Shown here: in pieces, positions 39,004 through 51,866 of the stretch
How the letters are laid out: every line of letters starts with the position of its first letter
How positions within the stretch are numbered: position 1 is the first letter of the stretch
NCBI GenBank assembly: GCA_963969395.1
Contig: OZ017797.1
Coordinates: 27,590,001-27,654,000 of the forward strand
DNA from: Pseudoscleropodium purum
Lineage: Eukaryota > Streptophyta > Bryopsida > Hypnales > Brachytheciaceae
Direction: 5' to 3'
DNA: 64,000 nucleotides
The notes under the pieces: model-generated
Seen by the model: the letters and a program-made list of their open reading frames with translations, nothing else
What the model was told of the DNA's origin: nothing
The model's database searches: none
Made by a program: the position numbers and the translations under genes

Positions 39004-39331
39004 CAGGGTTGACAGGACGGTCAGACGTCCGGACGCGGACGTTGTGTTCGCAGCGTCTGCTAACATTCGCAAGTCTAGCAGACGCAGCATCTGCCTGGAC
39101 CGCTTGACTGCTCCGACCGCTGACCATCTCCCCCGTCCGCCCTATTCCAACCGTCCCGCAGTCGCCCATTTGCCCCGCCCGTCCGCCCATCTCGTCCACC
39201 CCGCCCGTCCACCGCGGCTGAGGTGTCTGCTTTCCGACAGCGGAAAGGACGCCGCGTCCATGTGGACGGACGTCCGACCGTCCGGGTTACGGACGCCTTT
39301 TTTGGGCGGACGTAGAGATTCGTCAACCCTG
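39004..39331. mobile_element. GC-rich hAT-type MITE
   Basis: The 328-bp element starts CAGGGTTGAC and ends with its exact inverse, GTCAACCCTG. It is flanked by a perfect 8-bp direct repeat, TACCAAAT, at 38996-39003 and 39332-39339. CAGGG-type ends with an 8-bp target duplication are the hAT signature. The interior is strikingly GC-rich, with repeated GGACG/CGTCC words able to fold back, inside very AT-rich DNA. It has no transposase. The clean target duplication suggests a fairly recent insertion. Confidence 0.85.
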
Positions 39332-39339
39332 TACCAAAT

Positions 39340-42300
39340 AATTATATAGTTTGTCAAAAATTAAAAATATTTTATTAGTGCTATAACATTGATGTAGAAG
39401 ACCCACAATGGATTTGTTTTTGAAGTCAATAGCAAAGTCACCTACCTCCTGAACTCTAGACAACCATGTGATACCCTCTCTAGCAATTACAATGCTGTGA
39501 GGCAAGGATTCAACCTTTCATAACTAAAGACTAGACAATCTTAGAGATATGCCAAATTTAGACATGAGTGTTTGCACCAGCATTTGACTAGTACAAGCCT
39601 TGGCTTGTTTTTAAAGTAGAAATATGTATTCCCAACTAGGGACTCATACCCAACTTGTAGTGTACTAGAATTTTGATTGAAGTGGCGAGTGATTTGTAGA
39701 ATGCCTTGTCAAAGTTGATTCCAATTCAAGTAGCATAGCTCAAAGTTATGACATCCCAATTTTGTGAATGCCAAGTGTCATGCAACAATTCGTAGAAAAA
39801 TCTTGGTTGTAATAGGACTATGCAAACCACAATGTCATGTCATGACACACATAAACCTTTGCTATTCAATGTAAAAATGAACAAAAAGTAGTGTCTTTAG
39901 TTAACAAAATTGAAAGACTCTAAACTTTGACTATGGATTTGAACTACTTTTGGGCTCACAAAAATTATAACAATTTCAATTTTGAGAATGAAATTACAAA
40001 AAAAATTGAAGTGCCTATATTTCCTATCTTTCTACAAAGATTTTTTTTTCCATCCCCTCATATTGTTTGCAATGTGTTGCAAAATTGCTTTAAGTGATCA
40101 CATAATGGATGCTTCTTCCTTATTGTAGTCCACTCAAATTCTACCTCTTATGAGGCCATAAGTGGGGGACTTTTTCTCATGCAGACCCTCATAGAATCGT
40201 CGAGGTCGCTTGTTTTGTTTGTTTTGTTCGGAGCATGAGTGCGGATACTCTTTATCATTACTGAATCATTACTCAATGGGCTACTTCCTACTTCCTAGCC
40301 AACTGAATAGCTCACCATTACTTTGTTGGTTTGCCCTTTTAGCCCCCCTTCCTGCAGCCCAGCATGCACTCTTAAAATTCAAACCCAAAAGTCTTGCCCC
40401 CCACTGACAGATGTTCTGCACCAATTGGTGAAAAGACTCAGTCAGCAGCCTTTTCAATTGATGACATGAACATCTTTCAAGAAATTAAATCTGCTTTTAA
40501 GACTCCCGTGGCCTGACTTATAATTCACGTTTCCTTTCCTGCATGGCAGATTTTCTCTTTTACCATCATGGCATGGTCCAGTGTTCAATTTCTCTTTTGT
40601 TGATTTAGAGTTCACCTCATTCTTGCATGTTTTTTCTATTAACCCTGTATCATCGCTTTGACACTAACGGAGACAACCCATTTCTGACCACTTAAACAAT
40701 TTGTGGTATCTGCACAGCTGATTTTTTCATAGGGTAAATTTCTGCATGTGTAGAAATAGGTATAAGAAGGAATGCATAATTTTCCAGATTTTTTTCCCAC
40801 AGGATAGAATTACTGTGAATTTTTTAGTGGAAGATGGGCTTACTTCCATTTTGGTGATATAGACTATCATCTTTCCAATTGAGGGCTAGTTGCAATATTG
40901 AGAGTCTTCTAAGCCAATCATAATGTACCATAATTGCAAAGGAAATTGTGCCATAATGAATTGTTGTTCATCTCTTCTACACAGAAAGAGAATAGTCTAT
41001 ACTGTCAAAATGGGGCATTGTTCATAAACAGATTGCCTCCCATAAGTGTCGGATGGATGACAAAGAATTCTTCTTTTTTGGAAGACAAGTGCAGATGTTC
41101 ATCTTAAATTTTTTATTGAATAAAATAGGAGGTCTTGTAGAGTAGTTTGACTTGCAATGAGTGCTCTAACTTGGTTTTTTCTAAGCAAAAAATGATTCAC
41201 ACTATACCAAATAAGATGGTTTCCTTGTTGACCAACCCAAAATTCCAAGGTTTAGGAATGTAGTACACCTACAATCAATCCTACCCAAGTTGCAACACCT
41301 ACATTCACCAAAAAGTGTCGTGAAATGCAAATATTGATTGCATAAGATGTACACAATCAAAACATAAATTCCACGAAAGAAGAGCGTATTGTTGCTTTGG
41401 ACTAAACCAAAAGACAATACTTTGAAAATTCATGGCTTATTCATGTAGTGTTGAAATGATGCATATCAAAGGTAAAAACACCCATTCCCATCCCTATACC
41501 CATTCATGTACTTTAGTTTTTCATTAAATCATCCCTAGACTCCTATTAAAGTGTCCTTAAAAGCATCATTAAACCATCCCCATACTTAATTGTGATTGGT
41601 TGATTGGAGATTTTGTCAAATTTCAATTGCACATTCACCTATGTGATGATTTCAGTGATATAATAAGAAGCTTTTACTTTGAAAATTCATAGAAATTACA
41701 TCTTGAATCTCAAAAATATAATTTCTTTTGAAAAATTTACGATTTTCAATTGTTAATACTAAAAAAATATCATTTAAAAAGAAAAGATACTTCCAACTAT
41801 ACTCAATTGCTTATTTTGATGGTTTTAGGTGCTTCCAACCAAAAGTGCATTAAAATCTTCTTTCGGTTGCCAATAGTATCTACTAAAAAATGATTTAAAT
41901 TTAATAACAGTAAACACACTCAGTTGTAACTAATGTCAATTATAGGTGTGCATACCTTACCCTCAGTTGGACCGGGATCTGATGGCTCAACATTTCAACA
42001 TGTCCGTTTTCTTCAGCCTTTGAGATACTGCGTCTTTGCAATTAATCCAATTATTCTGGCTACTAAAAATGTATGAGAACAGTCAGTTCCCAGTGAGGGA
42101 TGATGAAGAAGGGGCCGTACATGGAAGAGAAAAAAACCAATTGTTAAATGAAGAATGTGACAAATCCAAGAGCATGAGAACAAAAATTTGCAACTGTTCA
42201 CAGGTTCAGATTTTTATGGAGTATCATTTGGTGGCCTGTGATTGCAGAGAAATGGATCCACTGTGAAGGCCGAGTAAGTTAAACATGGTAACTCATGCAG

Positions 42301-44511
42301 GACCTTGTCAAGGCTTTCTCCAGAAGATGCAACTGTGAAAATGAAGTGCCAATCTGTGAAATTATTCGACCCATGCCAGTGTCCATGTGAATGTAGACGG
42401 CTTGATCTCTACATTGGATTTTGACTCTAGTGTGCGTCATAGACCACAAAAATGACCTACAAGAAGACCAACATGTCAAGTTAGGCAAGTTGTGAGGCTC
42501 TTGTGGTCAATTTCTTTAGTCTATGCACACTGTGTTTCCACTAGTGTGCAACTTTGTATTCGTAATCAGTTTTTGTTTTTTTTCATTTTCTATGAAGTGT
42601 CAAAGTGGTGCTATGAAATGTTTTAGTGATACTCCAAATTTCAACATTCATCCACATATTGGATAGGAAAACATCACATTAGTATTTATATATCCCATGT
42701 TTGTAATTCTATTTTCATCCACAATCATGCGATTTCACAAGATTTGTTACCATTTTCTAGCCAAATTAATTTTTTTCTGGTGCAATTTTGCACCCAAAAA
42801 GCCCAAAGAAAAAGCCATGTTCGTAAGATAAGTTAAAAGATTGAAGAGAATGTTAAGAGCAAGGGATTGAGGAAGAAAGCCATTGTCATTTATTGCTGAA
42901 TTTGATGTAGGTTAGCAAGCAGGGGAAGTATGGTGGTTATGGTACTTGTGTTAGTAGAAGTTTTTGGTATAACATGCTCCTCATTCTTCAGCTAGTAGTT
43001 AGAACAAAGCACCTAGAGCAATGATTTATTATTATTATTTTAGGCAATGCACAAAGCAACATATAGTGGAGTTGTGAAGCTATTTCCATTTATTAACATG
43101 GATGAAATATGAAAAACATAGATGAAAATGCATATATTCATCCAATACTGTATAAAGTTATCCATAATAGAGCAATATTGTCCCTAGATTTCATATCAAT
43201 TGAGCAGTTTCATCCATTGAAAATAGGAGAATCTATCACTCAATTTTCCTTTGAAAAAATTGAATCTATCTTCAGCAATGAATTCGCTCCCCCCCACACA
43301 CACACAAAAAAAAAGAACTCACCAACTCAAAGATCAAAGCAGCTACTTTGGACAATACATTCATCAATACTGCTGTTGCATTCGAGAAGGAAACCATATG
43401 CGTGAGCCACATGGATAGAAAAAAAATGCACATTGAACGAAAGACCAGGAATCATGAAATTGTGTGATGGTGCAAATGTATGGGAGGCACAATTGTACTC
43501 CGCTTGTGATTACGAATGTTGTCTTCTTTGATGTGAGGGTGTTTGCCTAGGGTTGAATGTGTTGAATATGACCATTGTTTTTGGATTTGGGCTCTGTCTA
43601 TGTTGGAATCTCATGCATAAGAAGAAGATTTTGCATATGTCTGTAATTGTGATGTCTGGCACATCAAAATTATCTCACTTGGAATGCAATGCTCACAAGA
43701 CTTGGGCATGCAATTTGCAAGAATTGGCTGAGTATGGGCAGTCACTGCCTTTGTTGCCATTTCACATATTGTAATTCATTGTGTTGTGTGAGGATAGCAA
43801 GGAAACTCTTGAGGTTTAGGCAGGATACATATTTACACACTACATAATTATGCGGTATATCTACATAGGACACACATAATAGTATATTTATTGTCTTATA
43901 GATTAGCATACACTGTGTGCTATATATATGCCAATTATTCAATGAGTCTACACTGGTTTTGGAGACCTTCCAAGAATCTTGGAATGTAATGATTCTTGTA
44001 TCACAAGAACTGATGAAATGCAAGATTTTTTTTATAATCATTTGCATAAATTTACATAAAATTATAGATCTTGATCAATCTCACATCAAACATAATTACA
44101 TACTTCAAGTGACCACTCTGGGCTCCTCTGTGCCATGTGAAGAGTTCATATCAGAATGATTGCCAAGCTCAATGAAAGCATTTTGGGAAAATCAAAGTTG
44201 TACTCAATGTTTGTGAAGAATCGCATTAATTGTGAAGCCCATTTCCTACTTTCATCGAGAGCATCATCGACAAAATCCAGGCACTTACTTTGTAAGTTAG
44301 GGACTTTAGCAAATCATGATTCCAGTGTCATTTTGTAGCAGGCCGGGAATGTGGTGAGTGGCTTGAAGGGCACCTCTCTTCAACCAGGGCTCCCGGAAGG
44401 GCTGTCCATCCAATTTGACCACTGCAGAGGCACATTGGCAGGGTGTTTGCGCTCACGCATGCATCACATATATGGGGCTGCAAGTTTCTCCTTCTGCACC
44501 TTCCCAGCCTC
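39340..44511. other. Intergenic DNA, no supported gene
   Basis: Mostly AT-rich. Stretches of mixed composition at 40180-40700, 41950-42500 and 44100-44510 might be old exons or promoter pieces, but no frame gives a recognisable domain. A C/CA low-complexity tract lies near 43289-43315. Confidence 0.35.
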
Positions 44512-44534
44512 GGTTTTAGGGTTTTAGGGTTTAG
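44512..44534 (+). repeat. Short telomere-like TTTAGGG tract
   Basis: Three near-copies of the plant telomere unit TTTAGGG occur in a row. This could be an interstitial telomere-like tract or promoter telo-box elements; it is too short to tell. Confidence 0.5.
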
Positions 44535-44565
44535 CCATTGTGGTGTTGATGAAATGAATTGGACT

Positions 44566-44990
44566 TGCTGTGCACTAAGGTAGGAGGCTCGAACTCCATT
44601 TGGGCATTTACAACTGCCTTTATAAACAGCGTTGGAATGAATTGCAGGTGGTTCTTCAATTGGCCTCCATAGTCTTGAAAAAATCAAGAAAAAATATTAT
44701 TCATTATTGCAGGAGCCAATCAGTCTCCTTGCTTTTCCCATTTCTTTTTAGAAGTTACAGTGAACACTTTAAGAAAGACCTAGGAATATAAATAGGGACC
44801 TATGACACTTCTTGTTTGAAAATTCATAACTAAATCAGAAATAATCCAAAAAATATGAAACAACTTGGATTAGATGCCAATTCTTCTTGTCTTTCAAGGA
44901 AAATTTACTGAAAATATTTTGAGTAGTTTCACCAGCCCAAAATTCAGTTCCAGTGCTTAAGTGGTCGACTTACAGGGCCTCCTACCTTAC
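44566..44990. repeat. Possible inverted-repeat element related to 13634-14651
   Basis: The left end has TAAGGTAGGAGGC near 44577 and the right end has its inverse, GCCTCCTACCTTA, near 44980. Bases 44809-44985 align with the left arm of the 13.6-kb element: 'aaaattcat.actaa', 'atgaaac.acttgg.tt.gatgccaatt', 'ctgaaaat..tt' and 'aagtggtcg'. Target duplication was not found. Confidence 0.5.
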
Positions 44991-45589
44991 ACATCTAGCT
45001 GGGTGTTTTTTTCACAATCTGTACACAATTTCCCATCAATACAATACTGACAGCAATCTAGACGTGCCATAGGAACTCTATGGACTCCAAACAAATAGGT
45101 GTTAGTTTTTCTTAGATTAGCATTTCTTGAGTTTGTCATTAATTCGACAAGTTTTAATTTCAAAATACATTAGAATCTATAATAAACAACACTCTCTGAA
45201 GTAATAAACTTCTCTAAAGTAATGTGTCGAATTGGTCATGGACCAAGCTCCATACGGCAAACTTCATGAATGCAAATGGCCCTCCCTAATGTAATAACTA
45301 GAGTCTCTTTTTCATTTGTTTTAGGGAGTGTAGAAAGTGATAATCTCTAAAAGGATGAAGCTATTTACATCCATGAAAATAGTTGAAACTTACAATCTAT
45401 GGATGAAATTTCATTTATTCATCAAAAATGATGTACATTAATCTAGAATTGAACTATAACTAAAATTGAACAAATTTTTTTTAAACCCTAAAATTAATAA
45501 CCTCTTCAATGTAATGTATTAGACTAATCCCAACCCTTTGCTTGTTAGAGGTTCTGTTACATTAGTGCATGATCAAGGATGTTGGTAAA

Positions 45590-45910
45590 TTGGCTAAATG
45601 ATGAATTTTGTTAAAATGGCGGAATTCCATATGCCATTTGCACACCTTCACATCTAGGACAAGTATACATTGCTAACATCTAGATCACTTTTAGATTTCA
45701 CAAATCTATAACTAACATAGATATTAGACTAAACACTCTAAAATCTAGGAATGATGTAGATTTTAGATATCTAGGAGGCATGTAGATTTCAAAATCTAGT
45801 ACTGGTATAGATTCTAGTACAGAAAAAATGATTTAGACTATGGTCTGGATTGTTGAAAGTCCCAAATTACTAGAATATCGCCATTTTAACAAAAATTGCC
45901 ATCTAATCAA
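45590..45910. mobile_element. Probable MITE with 38-bp inverted repeats
   Basis: The two ends are inverted copies over about 38 bp, with a perfect core of TTTTGTTAAAATGGCG (near 45606 and, inverted, near 45880). Total length is 321 bp. The interior has repeated ATCTAGAT-like words. No clear target duplication is seen, so the superfamily is unknown. Confidence 0.6.
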
Positions 45911-47285
45911 GATTCTATGGAAGGATAGAACTTCATCCTTAGTTTAAATGCTTAAAAGGCAAAGATTTTGGATGATTTCAAGGAGGCCTACAGGATATTG
46001 ATGGAAAAAACATTTTTCATCCAATTTAAAAAAAATTGCTTGAAATCATTTTCAATGAATGGGGTTGGATTTTCCCTCTTTGCAATATTTTTTTTACTTT
46101 TCTTAGACATAAGGTAATGGATTTGGTTACTAAGTTCAAAATACTTTGAAATGGTTGTTGATACGTGTATTGAGTTTTAGCCCCATGGGTTTGTGAACTG
46201 AAAGTAGAAAGTCCACATTTGAAGTTCATAGCCAATTATTGATTAATTTCCAAAACATCCTACTTGTATTCAAAGATGTGGGACATGGTTTCTTCGCTTG
46301 AAGCTTCTTTTGAAACGTCCTATATGATTCATTTTCACTTCTATAGACTTTGAAGTGGTCACTTCTTAATATTAAGCCACAATAACAAATCAAGGTTCTA
46401 ACAAAGTTTTCAAATGTGATTACCAGCCAAGGCAAATCATATTTTGTTGTTCAAAGCAAATCTTGTTCTTCTTATTAGTACTTTCCATTTATTTTTTTCC
46501 TTTTGAAACCCAAATCATGTGGTTGCTATCTCACACATGATTCCTAATACATTGATCATCTGCCCAAACAATGAAAAGCTCTTTTTGCAATAGGCCTTCC
46601 AAGTTGCAAGCTAGTATTAAACAGGCACTCTAATTCTTCTACTAGTGAAGAGGAACAAATGTGAAGATTGATCATCTAAGAAAAAAATGCTCTTTTACTA
46701 GAATTCATGACCTTTGTGGTTTCTTTAATTGCCTATTGTTTGTAGATATGGATGCTTAGGCTAAATTTGATCGAGAATCGTGACTTCTTTAGAAGCTAAT
46801 ATGAAGGACAACAATTATGAATTTGTACTTGAAGCATGACAATATGGTGTATGTTGGTAGGGATGTTTAGTTTGTATAATTGTAGATTGACTTTTCATAA
46901 AATTCTATAAAAAAAAAATTGTAAAGCATTGAAAATTTGCAAGCAAAAAACAATTCATGTTAGGTTTCTCTCTCTTTTGAAATGTACTCACTTTTTTAGA
47001 AGTGCACTATATTTTAATTATTGAACCCACACTTCAAAATTTCCTATACAACTCTAATCATCTCTAATTCTAGCAAATGGACGTGACATTATTGATGCAT
47101 AGATTAACAAGTAATATATATAAAGATTGTACATGATACAAATTGGCCATGAAAACAAGGTTTTCCTCTAAAAAAGAGTTATATAGTAGCCCTTCTAAGA
47201 AATACCAAGATCCTTCTAATTTCAAAATGATGCTTGAAGATATAAACTTCACACATACTATAAGATCATAAGGCAACTCTACTCT

Positions 47286-48597
47286 TTATTTCTTGGCATT
47301 CCAATATTCTTGATTAGCTTCCTCAAGTAAATTCAATACTTCTTCAAATGTAGGTTGAGCTGTAGGACTCGATTGCCAACACCTAAACAACAAATCATGA
47401 GTCCATCCTTCAACATAGTGTGGCACTTCTAGTCAACTCTCTTGAAGAACAAGGTTGTAGTCATTTTTACGATGACCTTCAAAAGGAAGTTTCCTTGTCA
47501 AGATCTCATAATACAACATCCCATAACTATAAACATCTACTTCTTTTGTAAATAGATTGGGATTCTTGTTCACTACTTTATCTTTGACAACTTGCAATAT
47601 TTCTAGAGCTCTAAACAAGCCAGTTCCAACAACTCCCATTGAGCACTCAAAGTCCACAACAAAAAAATCAAAATTATCTCCAATCAGAACCTCTCCATCG
47701 AGTACATTGGAATTGTAAACATACTTGTCCATCTTCTTGATGGTCCTACTCCATAACACATTTGATGCTTTGAGGTCCCTATGCACAATGTTGAGATTGT
47801 GCAACTCAAACATCCCCCATGCAACCACATATATGATCCGGATCTCTATGTCCCTTGAAAAGGGTCCACAATCAGTGCAAGCTCTTGCCTTCATGCAACG
47901 ATCAATGAAAATCTGTAGGTCTTCATTTTCCCTTATTAAAAGAAACACAAACCGACCATCTGGCAATAAAGTCCCACATTCTATGTGACAACTATATTTC
48001 AGTAGTTGAGATTCTCCACACCTTTGACGTCTTATAGCCTCTTCATATTTCCAGAAAATTCCTTGGGACCATTGCATTTGCAAATCTCACAAGAAGGTCC
48101 CCTTTCAAAAGACCTTCAACACATACTTTACTCCAAATTCTTGATGCATACAACTGAACTTTGGATCCTTCCAAGTGACATGGGCATGGTAGAGCTCTGC
48201 TTGCCCACCCTCCGCAAACTTCTCACCAACCTTCAACACACCAAAATCATGGATTCCACCATCGCCAAATATTTAAAAGAAGTGACCCCAAGTGGGATGC
48301 TTTTGCAAAGACTGGAAGACTTTCACATTGCTCACTTCGGCCTCCTCTTCGTCAAACTCAGAATGCTCAATCAACTGGCTCCAATGCACCATGGATCGCT
48401 CTATCGCATACTCAATACTCGTGTCGTCCCCGCTCTCAGCCTTCCTCCTCACTGCTTGTGGCCACTGGATGTACCCGTACTGGAAGAAGGCTCCGACAAA
48501 ATTCTCAGATTCTCCAAGGGGGATTGAGCTCGCTTGGATCGGTCATCTCGGAAAAGTAAGCTTGTGCTGGGGTTCCCTCGCTCTTCCTACCGGCCAT
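47286..48597 (-). pseudogene. TKL-like protein kinase pseudogene (copy A)
   Basis: This is the broken relative of the kinase at 61565-62962. The ATG at 48595-48597 and the end (NQEYWNAKK-like, stop at 47286) both match that copy. In the frame of the catalytic domain there are stops at 48105-48107 (Arg codon CGA to TGA), 48087-48089 and 47433-47435 (another CGA to TGA). The N-terminal part is out of frame with the kinase domain and has lost about 90 bp near 48460. The 216-codon frame between the last two stops still shows HRDLKASN, DFECS and DVYSYG, but APE has become ALE. An internal Met could start a truncated protein lacking the glycine loop and the catalytic Lys, so activity is implausible. 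Confidence 0.85.
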
Positions 48598-49485
48598 GCA
48601 ACCAACCAACTGGTGGAGGCATTAGGGTTTCACATTAAAGAAGTTTCAAACAGAGATGCTGCCTGGACACCAAGAAACGGACCCACAATATGTAGGAAAT
48701 GAATTTTGAAACAAAACCGACCGATCTACACTGGCCCATGGATGTTCTTGAAGAGCACAGAGCAGGGAAAGTCGGAACCCAAGCCCCTCTGAAAAACAAG
48801 AGCGTAGAGTCTACAGCTACAGGAGCACACTCCACAGACGTATTCCTTCTAGCTGAAGCAAAGAATCCACTCGGACATGCATCGTGAGAAGTTGGGCAGA
48901 GACCGGAAAGAACGAAACTGAGTTCACGAACTCAAAACTTTTGCAAGACCAAGAACAGCAGAAGCATCGCATCAGTACGTATACATACCGTTTTTCTGTC
49001 GTCGTGAGCAGGTGCAGGCTCGTGGGCGACGTTGCTGTATTCACGGGAGAGGCTGGTGTTGCAAACGAAAGGCCCCTCCTAGCTGGCTAGCAAGCGCAGA
49101 TGCTTGTTGGTAACCTTCCAATTCTCCCCTCCAATGAAGCTTATCCTCCTACACAGCAGCAGCAATCCTGAGGTTTTGGAAACGGCTGGGCCAAAACGAC
49201 TCGTTTCCCAAACCGCGTGAGGCCCTCGAAGTTCGCCGGCACCGGAGATGCAGGTACGGTGCAGACAGTTCAGAAGCCCGGCGGTAATGGTTACTGATAA
49301 AAGAAAAAAAAAAGACTTGACTTGTAACAAACTACTGGCTTTCACATTCTTCTATCTAATCCATCGAAGGACCCACTGTGCTAATAATTATCGACCTTTG
49401 ACTTCTAGATTTCTTAAACTCAAATGCCAAATGTATCATATTTTAGTGCGGACAACACTTTGAAGTTAAATAAAACCTAACCAAG
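48598..49485 (-). other. 5' flank of kinase pseudogene
   Basis: This stretch is homologous to 62963-63810. It has mixed to high GC, and short frames on both strands are not conserved between the two copies. It probably represents the old promoter and 5' UTR. Confidence 0.5.
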
Positions 49486-51866
49486 TTACTCCACATTGCA
49501 CACTACCTTTGATATATTCTCCTCTTCTTTTTAAGATTCTTCTATGAACTTCCTCAATGAACATTAATTGGATGCAGTGCACTTTTCAGCCTCCTCCCAC
49601 TGAGGCATACTTCTTTTCTCATTGTTGAAAAGTGACCGTGTATACTAACTTAACAAGGCATACTTCATACTTCAGATCCCGCTATGAAGAGAACAGTTGA
49701 AGATATTTGAAAAGGGCATTCTAAAACCCAACACGAAGGAAGAAACATTGAAAAAGTAGTGAGTCCAGTTGTGCCCCGATTTGTTTCTTCATTATCGAAA
49801 AATGGAGAGCGACCAGCAGACAGACCTAGTTTACAAGAGAACTTTGAAGAGTATAGAATTTGGACTTGCAATTAATGCAATACAATGCAGAAAGGATTCT
49901 CCTCTCTAACAGAACACACACATCAGAACTCCCTGAAGACCTATTGGCGACTCCAACTTGGGATCGAGTCCCATCACCTAGCTAGCTACTGTATAACCTT
50001 TTAGTAAGACTCGGCCGATCCAAAAGATCTGCTCAGGGTACCCACCATGCAAATGACACAGGTCCCCTAGTTACCATGGAACTAAACAAGTAAATGTGAA
50101 CGTACTAGACCGGAACATGCTCGTCCAAATCAATTACATAGAATGGGGCGACACTTGACATCGGAATTACAATCTGGGAATTGAAATGCATCGATCCATG
50201 TCAAGTGGGTCGTGATCCTCAAGAAACTCACAAAATGATCACAAAGCTCTTTACGACATAACTTGCAACGCTTCTCTCGTCTTCCCACGAACATTCAACA
50301 CAGTGGCTGCAATATGACCAGCTGTTAAATCTGCTTCAGCATACTATCCCTTTGGGGCGCCATGGTCGATGTGACGGTCAGGAAGAGGTCTTTACTGTCT
50401 ATGATCGACAAAGGAAAGGAAAATAGGTTCACGATTCGTGAATGCCACAGGGAACCATCGTAACTCTACCCACAAACATACGACCGTCCTGTCAACCCTG
50501 ACTTCAATGACTATTGTGACTTTTGGAATAAGTTTTCTTTTAATGAAATTAAATATGGATAATTTCTAAACTATTGCAAATTATATGTCTCTAAACATTC
50601 AAACTTAGAAAATTTATCTCTAAGATTTATATACAAAAGAGAATTATGGAAAATGCCAAAAAAATAGACTCACTTTGATGTTTGATTTTTTGAAAATAGT
50701 AAAAAGCTTCAAAAAAATAAAATAAAATTCAAAAAATTTCCTAACTTCAAGATGCTCTATTTCAATCATTTTCATCTTTGGAAAAAAAATTTATGCTCTT
50801 TGCATAATTTGTGCAAAAGTAGTGCACATTCAATATATGTAGAAGATGGAAAATTCACTATTTTTAGAAAATCTCTTCATGGGCTTGTGTAACTTTAGTA
50901 GAAGTCCCAATTTTGATCTTCAAATTTACATTTTTGGGTGGAAAATAGTCCTATCTCCCCTCCAAATGGCTAAGGTAGACATCCAATCAAAGGCTATTAA
51001 AAAATTGTAAAATAATTTTTTTTAAATAAAAAAATCAGGAAACATCTACAACTACCACTTGCACCTTTACTTCAAATTTTATAAAAAAATCCAACAAACA
51101 ATGCAAAAGTTATGAATAAAAAACTACATGCCTGAGGTCAAGGGGACAAAAAATAAAACAAGTGACTGTTTCTTACAATCACCGTACTATATTGTATAAT
51201 ATATATAGTATTGATGTATAAAATATGATATAGTATATTGTACATTGTATACCATACAATATTACATGAAACTTCAATATTTTCTATGAAATACTGTATT
51301 ATATGATAATAAACTAAATAATCAGAAAATATACTATTATTAATTTTTTATAAGAAATAATACTAAAATATACATGAAGAGCAATATATTCTATGATATA
51401 AGATGAGAGCAAAAAATTTCAATATAAGATTTGAACATTGCAAAGTCAATGCCAATGGTAAAGTTAATTTGGTAGCAATGTTATAAGCCAATGTTTGTTG
51501 AACTTAGTGTTGACATTCTTGTAGTGTTAAAAGCAACATTTAATGGTTTCAGTTGTGATTAAACCCTCCAAAACTTAGTTTGTATTGTTTTGTATATCTA
51601 GAGGTAGGCCTTCGGATCTTGCAATAAATTAATATGAAAATGTGTAGAAGAAATTTTAAGAACTTTGACTTTATAAATTGCAAAATATTGTTCAGTTTAA
51701 AGTGAAAGAAACAATTTTTTATCCTTTCCATACTAGAGTATATTATTAAGACTTTGAATCGCTTTAATTTGAAATTTTGCACTACAATACTTTGAGGTTT
51801 GATGTAAGAAACCTTATAGTAGAAATTGAGTTGAAAATTTAGAGAAAAAATTTCAAAAATTGGAAC
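49486..51866. other. Intergenic DNA
   Basis: Mixed composition up to 50500, then AT-rich. No gene is supported. An AT-dinucleotide-rich stretch (TATA/GTATA words) lies at 51180-51420. Confidence 0.4.
50482..50500 (-). mobile_element. Orphan hAT MITE terminus
   Basis: The reverse complement, CAGGGTTGACAGGACGGTC, matches the left end of the MITE at 39004 at 19 of 19 bases. I found no partner terminus with a matching target duplication upstream, so this is a truncated or rearranged copy, or the end of a larger related element. Confidence 0.7.

Larger units (their letters stand above)
46120..49485 (-). repeat. Segmental duplication, copy A (carries kinase pseudogene)
   Basis: About 3.4 kb is collinear with 60418-63810. 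The homology covers the 3' flank (for example 'tcatagccaattattgattaa' at 46227 and 60525), the kinase coding region and the 5' flank. It ends at CTTTGAAGTTAAATAAAACC, present at about 49460 and 63780. Both copies are in the same orientation, about 14.3 kb apart. Confidence 0.85.

Noticed and set aside
38939..39349. A 136-codon + strand open frame and overlapping minus frames
   Set aside because: They coincide with the GC-rich hAT MITE, where stops are rare by composition, and run across its border into AT-rich DNA.
44512..44534. Interstitial telomere array
   Set aside because: Only about three near-copies of TTTAGGG, too few to call an array; kept only as a short repeat.
44328..44687. A 119-codon minus strand open frame
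   Set aside because: No domain; it crosses the telomere-like tract and the edge of an inverted-repeat element.
47433..48083. A functional truncated kinase of 216 residues
   Set aside because: It is bounded by nonsense mutations and lacks the glycine loop, the ATP-binding Lys and the C-terminal lobe end, and APE is changed.
48006..48527. A 173-codon + strand open frame (and its counterpart at 62258-62746)
   Set aside because: Both lie antisense to the kinase and mirror its codon pattern; they are shadows of the conserved coding strand.
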